Part shown: positions 44,540-53,205 of the stretch, piece by piece | How the letters are laid out: every line of letters begins with the position of its first letter | Position numbering within the stretch: the first letter of the stretch is position 1 | DNA from: Bradyrhizobium sp. NP1 | Lineage (GTDB): Bacteria; Pseudomonadota; Alphaproteobacteria; Rhizobiales; Xanthobacteraceae | Direction: 5' to 3' | DNA: 64,000 nt | Assembly: GCF_030378205.1 (NCBI RefSeq) | Contig: NZ_CP127385.1 | Span: forward strand, 2,582,001 to 2,646,000 | The notes under the pieces: model-generated | Database searches by the model: none | The model's input: the letters and a program-made list of their open reading frames with translations, nothing else | Told to the model about the DNA's origin: nothing | Made by a program: the position numbers and the translations under genes

Positions 44540-44941
44540 ATGTCCAGCCGTATCTTGGGACTCACGACATCTGCTCTTATTCTGGCGTACGGCACTGTCG
44601 GTGCCTTTGCACAGAACCAAACGGCGTCCCAACCAGATCAGCAACAGATGCAATCGCATCCCATGGGCCAGGAAGGCGCGGGCCCGATGGGGCACGGAAG
44701 CATGATGGGCGGTGGCATGATGGGACATATGATGGGGCGCGGCATGATCGGTGGAGGCGTGATGGGACCACCTTTTATGATGCGTATGATGTTCGCTCTG
44801 ATGGACGCGGACGGCGACGGGACCATCTCACTGCAGGAGTTTCAGGCAGCTCACGAACGAATTTTCAGGGCAATGGACACCAATAAGGACGGCAAGCTTA
44901 CGCTGGAGGAGATGCAAGCGTTCATCCACGGGACCAGGTGA
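44540..44941 (+). CDS. Exported EF-hand protein with Met/Gly/His-rich region
   Basis: This 133-residue protein has a signal peptide (ILGLTTSALILAYGTVGAFA), a Gln-rich spacer, then a Met/Gly/His stretch (residues ~54-78, with repeats such as MMGGGMMGHMMG) and two EF-hands: DADGDGTISLQEF (from residue 89) and DTNKDGKLTLEEM (from residue 113), both with intact calcium ligands. Met-rich stretches in periplasmic proteins bind Cu(I)/Ag(I); the mix of both is seen in some rhizobial proteins. A very strong ribosome site CAGGAGGT lies 7 nt upstream. The gene is less GC-rich than its surroundings and lies among relics, hinting at transfer. Function is inferred only. Confidence 0.8.
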   Translation: MSSRILGLTTSALILAYGTVGAFAQNQTASQPDQQQMQSHPMGQEGAGPMGHGSMMGGGMMGHMMGRGMIGGGVMGPPFMMRMMFALMDADGDGTISLQEFQAAHERIFRAMDTNKDGKLTLEEMQAFIHGTR

Positions 44942-45696
44942 TCGGTTTCCGTGCGGCAGTCTGACGAGTAGGCAGAGCACCGTGGCGACCCCTGAAATCG
45001 CCTGCGCGAAAAAGCCAAATTCACGCGAGGGTTCAACGTGATTTGGGTGGTCCAGTCCTTACGCGAAAAATAAATCGCTTGAGCCGTCGGGCAAATCAGT
45101 GGCTTCAATCGCCCCGTTCCGCGCCTGATCAAGAGGGGCGTATCGCGATCGTCACGGACGTTCGGCGCGGGATGCGATGGACGCCTTGGCATCAACTGAC
45201 GAGTGATGCTGACGCGGACGGCGAAGTCGTGTGGTCCTGATGCCCCGACGCTGGCATCAAGTTCGCGAGAGGCACGCTTCTCGCTGATGACGGTGGCAAG
45301 AAAGCCCGGTCACCGGGGAGAGCACGAAGGAAACCGTTAAAACCAATCGCGCAGGGAAGGCCGGGATGTTGCGGCGTACCTGTGGTGACTAACTCGTGTG
45401 CTTTCTTCATTTGCACGCGAGGCTGCGGGTGCGACCATGCACCCGGCTTTCCCTGCGCCCTCTGTTTGCCGAGGGACACGATATTGCAAGACCTCGGGCA
45501 AATGCTGTCGCGGGAACGCGGGCGTGTGCCTTTGATCATTGGATCGGAAAATCGTTCAGCGAATCCGGATCACCTCGCCCCGCTTGCGGGGAGAGGTCGG
45601 CGCGTAGCGCCGGGTGAGGGGGACTCTCGAGCTTTCGCGCTGTTCGAGATTCCCCCTCACCCCGACCCTCTCCCCGCAAGCGGGGAGAGGGAGAAG
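44942..45696. other. Non-coding stretch with relics and repeat
   Basis: This 755-nt stretch has no intact gene. Short frames between 45043 and 45540 (for example PRRWHQ-, SPGRAR- and CGCDHAPGF-like words) resemble a sequence I associate with a repeat common in Bradyrhizobium, possibly a decayed mobile element. The right third is the palindromic repeat at 45573-45691. Confidence 0.4.
45573..45691. repeat. Intergenic palindromic repeat (CCTCTCCCCGC type)
   Basis: A self-complementary stretch CCTCGCCCCGCTTGCGGGGA (from 45573, running to 45596) and its better copy at 45666-45691 flank a spacer and are inverted copies of each other. Each half is a hairpin by itself and the pair can also fold together. 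It lies at the 3' end of the Lrp gene and may end transcription from both sides. Confidence 0.85.
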
Positions 45697-46158
45697 CTAC
45701 ACCGGCAGCGCGATGGAATACTTCACCTGGCTCAGTGCAAAGCTACTCTCGATCGAGGCGATGCCATCGAGCCGCGTCAGCTTGTTCTTCAGGAACGCTT
45801 CATAGGAGGAGAGGTCGGCGGCGACCACGCGCAAGAGATAGTCGCGGTTTCCCGTCATCAGGTAGCACTCCAGCACCTCGTCCCATTTCGAGATCGCCTT
45901 TGCAAAGCGATCGAGATCCTCTTCCTTCTGCCGCGCGAGCTTGATCGAGATGAACACGCTGACATGCAGGCCGAGCGATTTCTGGTCGACGGTCGCGATG
46001 TAGCGGGTGATGACGCCGCGCTCTTCCAGCAGTTTGACGCGGCGATGGCAGGGCGACACTGACAGCCCGACCTTGTCGGCGAGCTCGGCCATGGTGATGC
46101 GGCCGTCGGCCTGCAAATGCCCGAGGATCTTGCGGTCGATGGCGTCGAGGTCTGTCAT
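45697..46158 (-). CDS. Lrp/AsnC-family transcriptional regulator
   Basis: This 153-residue feast/famine regulator has an N-terminal helix-turn-helix (DAIDRKILGHLQADGRITMA, SVSPCHRRVKLLEERGVI) and a C-terminal RAM ligand domain (VSVFISIKLA through YLMTGNRDYLLRVVAADL). It is divergent from an AceE-type E1 gene. In Pseudomonas putida the Lrp-type regulator MdeR sits beside mdeA and mdeB and controls methionine catabolism; the same pairing of an Lrp regulator and MdeB-like E1 is seen here, without mdeA. The regulated ligand may be an amino acid or its keto acid. The ATG at 46158 is preferred over 46428. Confidence 0.88.
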   Translation of the reverse strand: MTDLDAIDRKILGHLQADGRITMAELADKVGLSVSPCHRRVKLLEERGVITRYIATVDQKSLGLHVSVFISIKLARQKEEDLDRFAKAISKWDEVLECYLMTGNRDYLLRVVAADLSSYEAFLKNKLTRLDGIASIESSFALSQVKYSIALPV

Positions 46159-46296
46159 TGGGATAAAATCGCTTCTATTGACGGTGGATTGGGATGATAT
46201 ACCAAGTATGGCGGGTATGGCGCGAAAATTTGAGAATTTTGCGCCCCGCCGCGGCGTTAACATCCGGTTTTCAAGCACGCGCTCCGGAGCCTCGCC

Positions 46297-48663
46297 ATGA
46301 CCACCGACCCGACCCGTCTTGCCCTGCTGTCGGCGCTGTCGCGCAAGGTGCTGTGGCTGTCGTCCTGGACCATCCACCACGCCAACCACATCCGCGCCAA
46401 CACCGATGGCTTGAAGGTCGGCGGCCATCAGGCCTCATCGGCCTCGCTCGCCACCATCATGTCGGCGCTTTATTTCCACGTGCTGCGCCCCGAGGACCGC
46501 GTCGCGGTCAAGCCGCATGCGAGCCCGGTGTTTCACGCCATCCAGTATCTGTTCGGGCGGCAGAGCCGCGAGAAGCTGGAAAACTTCCGCGGCTACAAGG
46601 GCGCGCAGTCCTATCCCTCGCGCACCAAGGACACCGACGATGTCGACTTCTCGACCGGCTCGGTGGGCCTGGGCGTCGCGCAGACGCTGTTTGCCTCGCT
46701 CGTGCAGGATTACGTCAAGGCGCATGGCTGGATGAAGGAGCGGCCCGAGGGCCGCATGATCGCCCTGGTCGGCGATGCCGAGATGGACGAGGGCAACATC
46801 TTCGAGGCGCTGCTCGAGGGCTGGAAGCACGGCCTGCGCAACGCCTGGTGGGTGGTCGACTACAACCGCCAGAGCCTGGACGCCGTGGTGCGCGAGGGAC
46901 TGTGGGCCAAGTTCGAATCCATGTTCCGCAATTTCGGCTGGGACGTCGTGATCGTGAAATACGGCTCGCTGATGCGGCAGGCCTTTGCCGAGCCCGGCGG
47001 CGACAGGCTCAAGCAGTGGATCGACAACTGCCCGAACCAGATGTACGCCGCGCTCTGCTTCCAGGGCGGTGCCGCCTTCCGCAAGCATTTGCAGGACGAC
47101 ATCGGCGACCAGGGCGAGGTGTCGCAACTGATCGACCGCCGCAGCGACGAGGAGCTGCTCGCGCTGATGTCCAATCTCGGCGGCCATGACATGGCGAGCA
47201 TGCTGGAGGCCTTCGAGTCGATCGATCACGACCGCCCGGTCTGCTTCATCGCCTACACCATCAAGGGCGTCGGCCTGCCGTTCCAGGGCCACAAGGACAA
47301 CCATGCTGGCCTGATGACGGTCGCGCAGATGGAGAAGTACCGGCAGGCGCAGAACATCCGCGAGGGTCACGAGTGGGACAAGTTCGAGGGCCTCGACCGC
47401 GACCCGGCCGAGCTTGAAGCGTTCCTTGCGAACGTGCCGTTCAGCCGCGTCGAACGCCGAAGGCTGGATGCGCCTGTCATCGACGTGCCGGCGCAACTGA
47501 CCTACAAGCCTGCTGCCCAGATGTCGACGCAGCAGGGCTTTGGGCTCGTGCTCAACGAGATCGCGCGCGGTGACAGCGAGCTTGCTGCGCGCATCGTCAC
47601 GGCGTCGCCCGACGTCACCGTGTCGACCAATCTCGGCGCCTGGGTCAATCGCCGCGGCCTGTTCGCGAAGGCGGAGAACCACGACCTGTTCCGGCAGGAA
47701 AAGATCCCGTCGGCCTACACCTGGGAGTTCTCGCCCAAGGGCCAGCACATGGAGCTTGGCATCGCCGAGATGAACCTGTTCATCCTGCTCTCCGCGCTCG
47801 GGCTGTCGCACCAGATCAACGGCGAGCGGCTGCTGCCGGTCGGTACGCTCTATGACCCCTTCATCGAGCGCGGCCTCGATGCGCTGAACTATGCCTGCTA
47901 CCAGGATGCGCGCTTCATGGTGGCGGCGACGCCGTCAGGAATCACGCTCGCGCCCGAGGGCGGCGCGCACCAGTCGATCGCGACGCCCCTGATCGGCATG
48001 GCGCAGGACGGGTTGTCGTCGTTCGAGCCGGCCTTCGTCGACGAGCTTGCCGTCATCATGGCGTTCGGCTTCCGTCACATGCAGGGCGAAGGGGCGGAGG
48101 GCGGCTCGATCTATCTGCGGCTGTCGACCCGAACCATCGAGCAGCCGCAGCGGATGATCACGCCCGATCTGCAGCGCGACATCACCGAGGGCGCCTACTG
48201 GCTGCGCAGGCCGGGCGCGAATTGCGATCTCGTGATCGCCTATACCGGCGCGGTGGCGCCCGAGGCGATCGAGGCCGCCGGGCTGATCGGCGAGAGCCAT
48301 CGCGACGTCGGCCTGCTCGCGGTTACCTCCGCCGATCGGCTGCATGCCGGCTGGACCGCGGCGCGAAGCTTGCGGCGCGACCGCCGCGGGGTTCAATATT
48401 TGAGCCATATCGAAAAGATGCTGGCGGAACTGCCGCGCGACTGCGGCATCGTCACCGTGCTCGACGGCCATCCCGCGGCGCTCGGCTGGCTCGGCAGCGT
48501 GCGCGGCCACCGCGTCGAGGCGCTCGGCGTCGAGCACTTCGGCCAGACCGGCACGATCGACGAGCTCTATCGCCATTATGGACTGGACGCCAATTCCATC
48601 ATCGACGCGGCGGAAGGCGTCACCTCGGGCGCGCCGGTGCGGCATCGCAAGATGGCGGTGTGA
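46297..48663 (+). CDS. Homodimeric 2-oxoacid dehydrogenase E1 / transketolase-like protein (AceE/MdeB type)
   Basis: This 788-residue thiamine diphosphate enzyme decarboxylates a 2-oxo acid. The TPP-binding motif is GDAEMDEGNIFEALLEGWKH through DYNRQS (about residue 150-190). Further conserved parts are GNHTxxx-like NHAGLMTV and EMNLFILLSALG. The E. coli AceE is ~887 residues; this copy is about 100 shorter. It resembles MdeB, thought to act on alpha-ketobutyrate from methionine or threonine breakdown. No E2 or E3 gene is beside it, so it must borrow them or act otherwise. Divergent from the Lrp regulator, with 138 nt between. CCGGAG lies upstream of the ATG. Confidence 0.88.
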   Translation: MTTDPTRLALLSALSRKVLWLSSWTIHHANHIRANTDGLKVGGHQASSASLATIMSALYFHVLRPEDRVAVKPHASPVFHAIQYLFGRQSREKLENFRGYKGAQSYPSRTKDTDDVDFSTGSVGLGVAQTLFASLVQDYVKAHGWMKERPEGRMIALVGDAEMDEGNIFEALLEGWKHGLRNAWWVVDYNRQSLDAVVREGLWAKFESMFRNFGWDVVIVKYGSLMRQAFAEPGGDRLKQWIDNCPNQMYAALCFQGGAAFRKHLQDDIGDQGEVSQLIDRRSDEELLALMSNLGGHDMASMLEAFESIDHDRPVCFIAYTIKGVGLPFQGHKDNHAGLMTVAQMEKYRQAQNIREGHEWDKFEGLDRDPAELEAFLANVPFSRVERRRLDAPVIDVPAQLTYKPAAQMSTQQGFGLVLNEIARGDSELAARIVTASPDVTVSTNLGAWVNRRGLFAKAENHDLFRQEKIPSAYTWEFSPKGQHMELGIAEMNLFILLSALGLSHQINGERLLPVGTLYDPFIERGLDALNYACYQDARFMVAATPSGITLAPEGGAHQSIATPLIGMAQDGLSSFEPAFVDELAVIMAFGFRHMQGEGAEGGSIYLRLSTRTIEQPQRMITPDLQRDITEGAYWLRRPGANCDLVIAYTGAVAPEAIEAAGLIGESHRDVGLLAVTSADRLHAGWTAARSLRRDRRGVQYLSHIEKMLAELPRDCGIVTVLDGHPAALGWLGSVRGHRVEALGVEHFGQTGTIDELYRHYGLDANSIIDAAEGVTSGAPVRHRKMAV

Positions 48664-48668
48664 TCTTC

Positions 48669-48807
48669 ACCCTCCCCTAGAGGGGGAGGGTCGCCGCGAA
48701 TGAAATGAGCGGCGGGGTGGGGTGATCGTGTCGTCCACTGCACACCCCACCCCGTCACGCATTTCGCTTCGCTCATGCGTGCCGACCCTCCCCCTCCAGG
48801 GGAGGGT
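48669..48807. repeat. Intergenic palindromic repeat (ACCCTCCCC type), copy 1
   Basis: ACCCTCCCCTAGAGGGGGAG (from 48669) and the arm at 48785-48807 (ending CAGGGGAGGGT) frame a central region with GGGGTGGGGTGA and CACCCCACCCCG. The same element is present at 56124-56311. It makes up most of the gap between the E1 and aldehyde dehydrogenase genes; the remaining bases 48808-48973 show nothing else. Confidence 0.85.
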
Positions 48808-48973
48808 AAGGAGAAGGGATCACCTTGCCAGCGCCGCATCATCGATCCTATATCCAGCGTGTGCCGCATCGCCGGCCGCTCGCATATGGCGGGTTCAATT
48901 GTCGGGACTTTCGTGCAAGGATGCTTGCCGAACGCGTTCCCCTTCCATTCGCTCCGCTCTAAAGAGGTTTCCG

Positions 48974-50404
48974 ATGGTCAATCGCATGCAGTTCTACATC
49001 GACGGCGCCTGGGTCGATCCGGTCGTCAAGAAGTCCACGCCGGTGGTCAATCCGGCGACGGAAGAGGCGATGTACGAGATCGCGCTCGGCTCCAAGGCCG
49101 ATCTCGACAAGGCGGTGGCCGCGGCAAAACGCGCCTTCGCGACCTATTCGCAGACCAGCCGCGAGGAGCGCGTCGCGCTGCTCTCCAAGGTCATCGAGAT
49201 CTACAAGGGCCGCATGAAGGAGATCGGCGCCGCCGTCTCCGACGAGATGGGCGCGCCGCTGCCGATGGCGGAAAAGCTGCAGGCCGGCGCCGGGCTCGGC
49301 CATCTCATGAACACGCTCGAGGTGCTCAAGAAGTACGAGTTCGAGGAGGCAATGGGCACCGCGGTGGTGGTGCGCGAGCCGGTCGGCGTCATCGGCATGA
49401 TCACGCCGTGGAACTGGCCCTTGAACCAGATCACCTGCAAGGTCGCGCCGGCACTGGCCGCGGGCTGCACCATGATCCTCAAGCCGTCCGAATTCACGCC
49501 GACCTCCGCGCTGATCTTCGCCGAAATCCTGCATGAAGCCGGCGTGCCGAAGGGCGTGTTCAACCTGATCAACGGCCTCGGCCCGGAAGTCGGCGCCGCC
49601 ATGAGCGAGCACCCCGACATCGACATGATCTCGTTCACCGGCTCGACCCGCGCCGGCATCGATGTGGCGAAGCGCGCCGCCCCGACCGTGAAGCGCGTCA
49701 GCCAGGAGCTCGGCGGCAAGTCGCCGAACGTGATCCTCGACGATGCCGATCTCACCAAGGCGGTGACCGGCGGCGTGATGCACATGTTCAACAACTCGGG
49801 CCAATCCTGCAACGCGCCGTCGCGCATGATCGTGCCGCTGTCGAAGATGAAGGAAGTCGCCGCGATCGCCAAGGGCGTCGCCGAGAAGACCAAGGCCGGC
49901 GATCCCCGCGCCGACGGCACCACGATCGGTCCGGTCGTCAACCGCACGCAGTGGGACAAGATCCAGGCGCTGATCAAGAAGGGCATCGACGAGGGCGCCA
50001 CCCTGGTTGCCGGCGGTCCCGGCCTGCCGGAGGGCGTCAACAAGGGCTACTATGTGCGGCCGACCATCTTCGCCGATGTCACCAATGAGATGACGATCGC
50101 GCGCGAGGAAATCTTCGGCCCCGTGCTGACCATCATCGGCGCCAAGGACGAGGCTGATGCGGTGAGGATCGCCAATGACACGCCCTATGGGCTTGCCGGT
50201 TACGTCTCGGCTGGCACCGTCGACCGCGCCCGCAAGGTGGCGCGGCAGATCCGCGCCGGCAACGTCAACCTGCAGGGCGTGCCGAACGAACGCAGTGCGC
50301 CGTTCGGCGGCTACAAGCAGTCGGGCAACGGCCGCGAGTGGGGCAAGTACGGCCTCGAGGAATATCTCGAGGTGAAGGCGGTCGCCGGCTTCAACGCGGC
50401 TTGA
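48974..50404 (+). CDS. Aldehyde dehydrogenase family protein
   Basis: This 476-residue NAD(P)-linked enzyme oxidises an aldehyde to an acid. The catalytic Cys is in NNSGQSCNAPSR (about residue 280), the general-base Glu in VSQELGGKSPNVIL (about 245), and the NAD-binding TGSTRAG motif at ~224. All are intact. It could be the last step of the uronate/sugar-acid pathway (alpha-ketoglutarate semialdehyde to 2-oxoglutarate) or serve a broad aldehyde role; the position beside the lactonase-uronate dehydrogenase pair supports the former. ATG has AAAGAGG 6 nt upstream. The longer frame from 48722 is translated repeat. Confidence 0.93.
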   Translation: MVNRMQFYIDGAWVDPVVKKSTPVVNPATEEAMYEIALGSKADLDKAVAAAKRAFATYSQTSREERVALLSKVIEIYKGRMKEIGAAVSDEMGAPLPMAEKLQAGAGLGHLMNTLEVLKKYEFEEAMGTAVVVREPVGVIGMITPWNWPLNQITCKVAPALAAGCTMILKPSEFTPTSALIFAEILHEAGVPKGVFNLINGLGPEVGAAMSEHPDIDMISFTGSTRAGIDVAKRAAPTVKRVSQELGGKSPNVILDDADLTKAVTGGVMHMFNNSGQSCNAPSRMIVPLSKMKEVAAIAKGVAEKTKAGDPRADGTTIGPVVNRTQWDKIQALIKKGIDEGATLVAGGPGLPEGVNKGYYVRPTIFADVTNEMTIAREEIFGPVLTIIGAKDEADAVRIANDTPYGLAGYVSAGTVDRARKVARQIRAGNVNLQGVPNERSAPFGGYKQSGNGREWGKYGLEEYLEVKAVAGFNAA

Positions 50405-50412
50405 GCGTTCGT

Positions 50413-50459
50413 CGTCATTGCGTAGGGTGGGCGGGGGCGCCTCGGCGGCCGTGCCCACC
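50413..50459. repeat. Composite fragment of two repeat families
   Basis: CGTCATTGCG (50413-50422) is the left end of the element seen at 17139; at its tenth base it changes into GTAGGGTGGGC (50422-50432) with GTGCCCACC (50451-50459), the element seen at 38813. One has recombined into or inserted in the other. Confidence 0.6.
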
Positions 50460-50467
50460 TTGCGGAA

Positions 50468-51436
<969 letters not shown>

Positions 51437-51526
51437 TTGCTGTTCTCGTTGTTGCGTTTCCTCGGCCATAGTCTGCTATCATTGCCAGCCGATGACCGCA
51501 AACGACCAAGAAACGAGGAAACGAAA

Positions 51527-52354
51527 ATGCCACGCATATTGATGACCGGCGCGTCGGGAGGAATCGGCACGTCCTTGCGCAAATTGCTGCCGGCGCTCTA
51601 TCCGGATCTCGTGCTCAGCGACATCAGGAAGCCGGCCGACCTTGCCCAGAGCGAAAAATTCAAGGCGGCCGATCTCGCCGACCTCGCCCAGGTGGAGGCG
51701 ATCTGCGAGGGCATCGACGGCATCCTGCACTTCGGCGGCTATTCGGTCGAGGGACCCTGGGACGAAATCCTGCAGTCGAACATCATCGGCTGCTACAATC
51801 TGTTCGAGGCGGCGCGCAGGAAGGGCGTCAAGCGCGTGGTGTTCGCCTCCTCGAACCATGCGGTCGGCTTCTATCCGCGGGATCACCGGATCGGCACCGA
51901 CGTCACCACGCGGCCCGACAGCCGCTACGGCGTCAGCAAGGCTTTTGGCGAGGCGACCGGCGCGCTCTATGCCGACAAGCACGGCATCAAGGTGACCTGC
52001 ATCCGGATCGGCAATTTCGGCGACAAGCCGCTTGACCACCGAAGACTGTCGATCTGGCTGAAGCCGGAGGACCTCGTGCAGCTCTGCCGCATCGGGCTTG
52101 AGCATCCCGACATCCATTTCGAGATCTTCTACGGCGCCTCCCATAACGAGCGGTCGTGGTGGGACAACCACCGCGCCTATGATCTCGGCTATCGTCCGAC
52201 CGGCCGCGCCGAGGATTTTCGCGAGCATGCCTTTGCCGAGCAGAAGAAGCTCAAGCCCGATCCGGTCGGCGACTTCTACCAGGGCGGTACGTTCTGCAGC
52301 ATGGAGTTTTCCGGCGACAAGAGCCGGATCATCGACTGGAACAAGCGAAGCTAG
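51527..52354 (+). CDS. udh: Uronate dehydrogenase-like NAD-dependent SDR
   Basis: This 275-residue short-chain/extended SDR oxidises hexuronates (galacturonate, glucuronate) to aldaric-acid lactones with NAD. The NAD motif is TGASGGIG (residues 6-13), the active-site Tyr-x3-Lys is SRYGVSK (~133-139), and SSNHAVGFYPR (~107) with GASHNERSWWDN is a Udh fingerprint as in Agrobacterium Udh. Length is close to 265-275 typical. It overlaps the next gene's 3' end (GntR) by 4 nt on the opposite strand. The likely pathway: this enzyme, the lactonase at 50468, then the dehydratase at 53206. Confidence 0.88.
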   Translation: MPRILMTGASGGIGTSLRKLLPALYPDLVLSDIRKPADLAQSEKFKAADLADLAQVEAICEGIDGILHFGGYSVEGPWDEILQSNIIGCYNLFEAARRKGVKRVVFASSNHAVGFYPRDHRIGTDVTTRPDSRYGVSKAFGEATGALYADKHGIKVTCIRIGNFGDKPLDHRRLSIWLKPEDLVQLCRIGLEHPDIHFEIFYGASHNERSWWDNHRAYDLGYRPTGRAEDFREHAFAEQKKLKPDPVGDFYQGGTFCSMEFSGDKSRIIDWNKRS

Positions 52355-53037
52355 CGCATTCCTTCGCCCGCGATGCGGGCGAGGTAGTCCGACTTGCTGA
52401 ACTGCATGTGGTCGACGCAGAGCTGGGCGAAGGCCCAGCGATCGCGTCCCCTGAGCAGCTCGATCATCAGCTCGTGCTGGCGGCGCGACAGCGCGAGGCC
52501 TTCCTGGTCGGCAAGGTTCTTGGCGCGCATCGGCAGCGTCAGGTTCATGTAGTCGCGCAGCGATTGCACAAGGTAGGGATTGCCGCAGGCCGCAAACAGC
52601 GCGAGGTGGAAGGCGTCGTTGGCCTCATGGATGCCGCGCAGGTCGCGCGCATCGGCTTTGGCGCAATAACGCCGCTGCAGTTCGCTCAGCTCCTCGATCA
52701 GCTCGGCCGGCGCCGGCAGCGCGATCATCAGCGCCGCCTGTCGCGTCAGCATCTCCCGCACCTCGTAGATCTGGCGGACCTCGTCGGCCGAATAGAACCG
52801 CACGGTGGCGCCGACATTCTTCTCGCGCAGCACGATGCCCTGGCGTTCGAGCTGGAACAGCGCCTGGCGGACAAAGTGACGGCTCGCGTCATAGCGGCCC
52901 ATCAGCGTGTCCTCGACGAGGCGCGACCCCGGCGCGAAGCGGCCGAAGATGATGTCCTCTTCGAGCCGGCGGATGACCTCGGCCTGCTCTTCCTCGCGGC
53001 TCAGTGCGGCCATTTCGGCGACGGCCTGCGGCTTCAT
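52351..53037 (-). CDS. GntR-family transcriptional regulator (FCD type)
   Basis: This ~228-residue regulator has a GntR winged helix (residues ~15-75: RRLEEDIIFGRFAPGSRLVE, HFVRQALFQLERQGIVLREK) and an FCD domain (QIYEVREMLTRQAALM, then ANDAFHLALFAACGNPYL) with metal-ligand candidates Asp/His in NDAFH and two further His. FCD regulators often bind uronic or aldaric acids. Start may be 53037, 53070 or 53079; the first has the best codons after it. It ends 4 nt inside udh and is divergent from the dehydratase, with ATTGACAAT-type sites between; it probably represses the region. Confidence 0.88.
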   Translation of the reverse strand: MKPQAVAEMAALSREEEQAEVIRRLEEDIIFGRFAPGSRLVEDTLMGRYDASRHFVRQALFQLERQGIVLREKNVGATVRFYSADEVRQIYEVREMLTRQAALMIALPAPAELIEELSELQRRYCAKADARDLRGIHEANDAFHLALFAACGNPYLVQSLRDYMNLTLPMRAKNLADQEGLALSRRQHELMIELLRGRDRWAFAQLCVDHMQFSKSDYLARIAGEGMR

Positions 53038-53082
53038 GGTTGCTCGCTCGGGATCATGGCGCGACGTCATCATGCGCACGCG

Positions 53083-53095
53083 TTATTGTCAATAA
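53083..53095. promoter_or_regulatory. Candidate GntR operator 1
   Basis: TTATTGTCAATAA is a perfect 13-bp palindrome with six-base arms around a central T, located just upstream of the GntR gene. Its core ATTGTCAAT is the inverse of ATTGACAAT found at three other sites in the region. Confidence 0.65.
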
Positions 53096-53105
53096 TCACG
53101 AGGTT

Positions 53106-53133
53106 TTTGATCGCATCAAAGCCGGATTCCGGC
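53106..53133. promoter_or_regulatory. Two further palindromes between GntR gene and dehydratase
   Basis: TTTGATCGCATCAAA (53106-53120, six-base arms) and GCCGGATTCCGGC (53121-53133, perfect with central T) lie between operators 1 and 2. The first resembles an FNR/FixK box but has 3 instead of 4 central bases, so I do not call it one. They may be part of a composite switch. Confidence 0.4.
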
Positions 53134-53143
53134 TTAGATCACC

Positions 53144-53159
53144 AATATTGACAATAATT
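53144..53159. promoter_or_regulatory. Candidate GntR operator 2
   Basis: AATATTGACAATAATT with core ATTGACAAT (53147-53155) lies 47 nt upstream of the dehydratase start. It shares the core with operators 1, 3 and 4. Confidence 0.65.
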
Positions 53160-53205
53160 CAACGTGCTCCTTAAGTGGAGCTCGATAGCGACAGGACACA
53201 CGACG

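Noticed and set aside
45382..46062. 226-residue open frame opposite the Lrp gene
   Set aside because: It crosses the palindromic repeat and the antisense of the regulator, with no family features.
53106..53120. TTTGATCGCATCAAA as an FNR/FixK site
   Set aside because: The FNR-type consensus has four central bases; here there are three. It remains only an unexplained palindrome.
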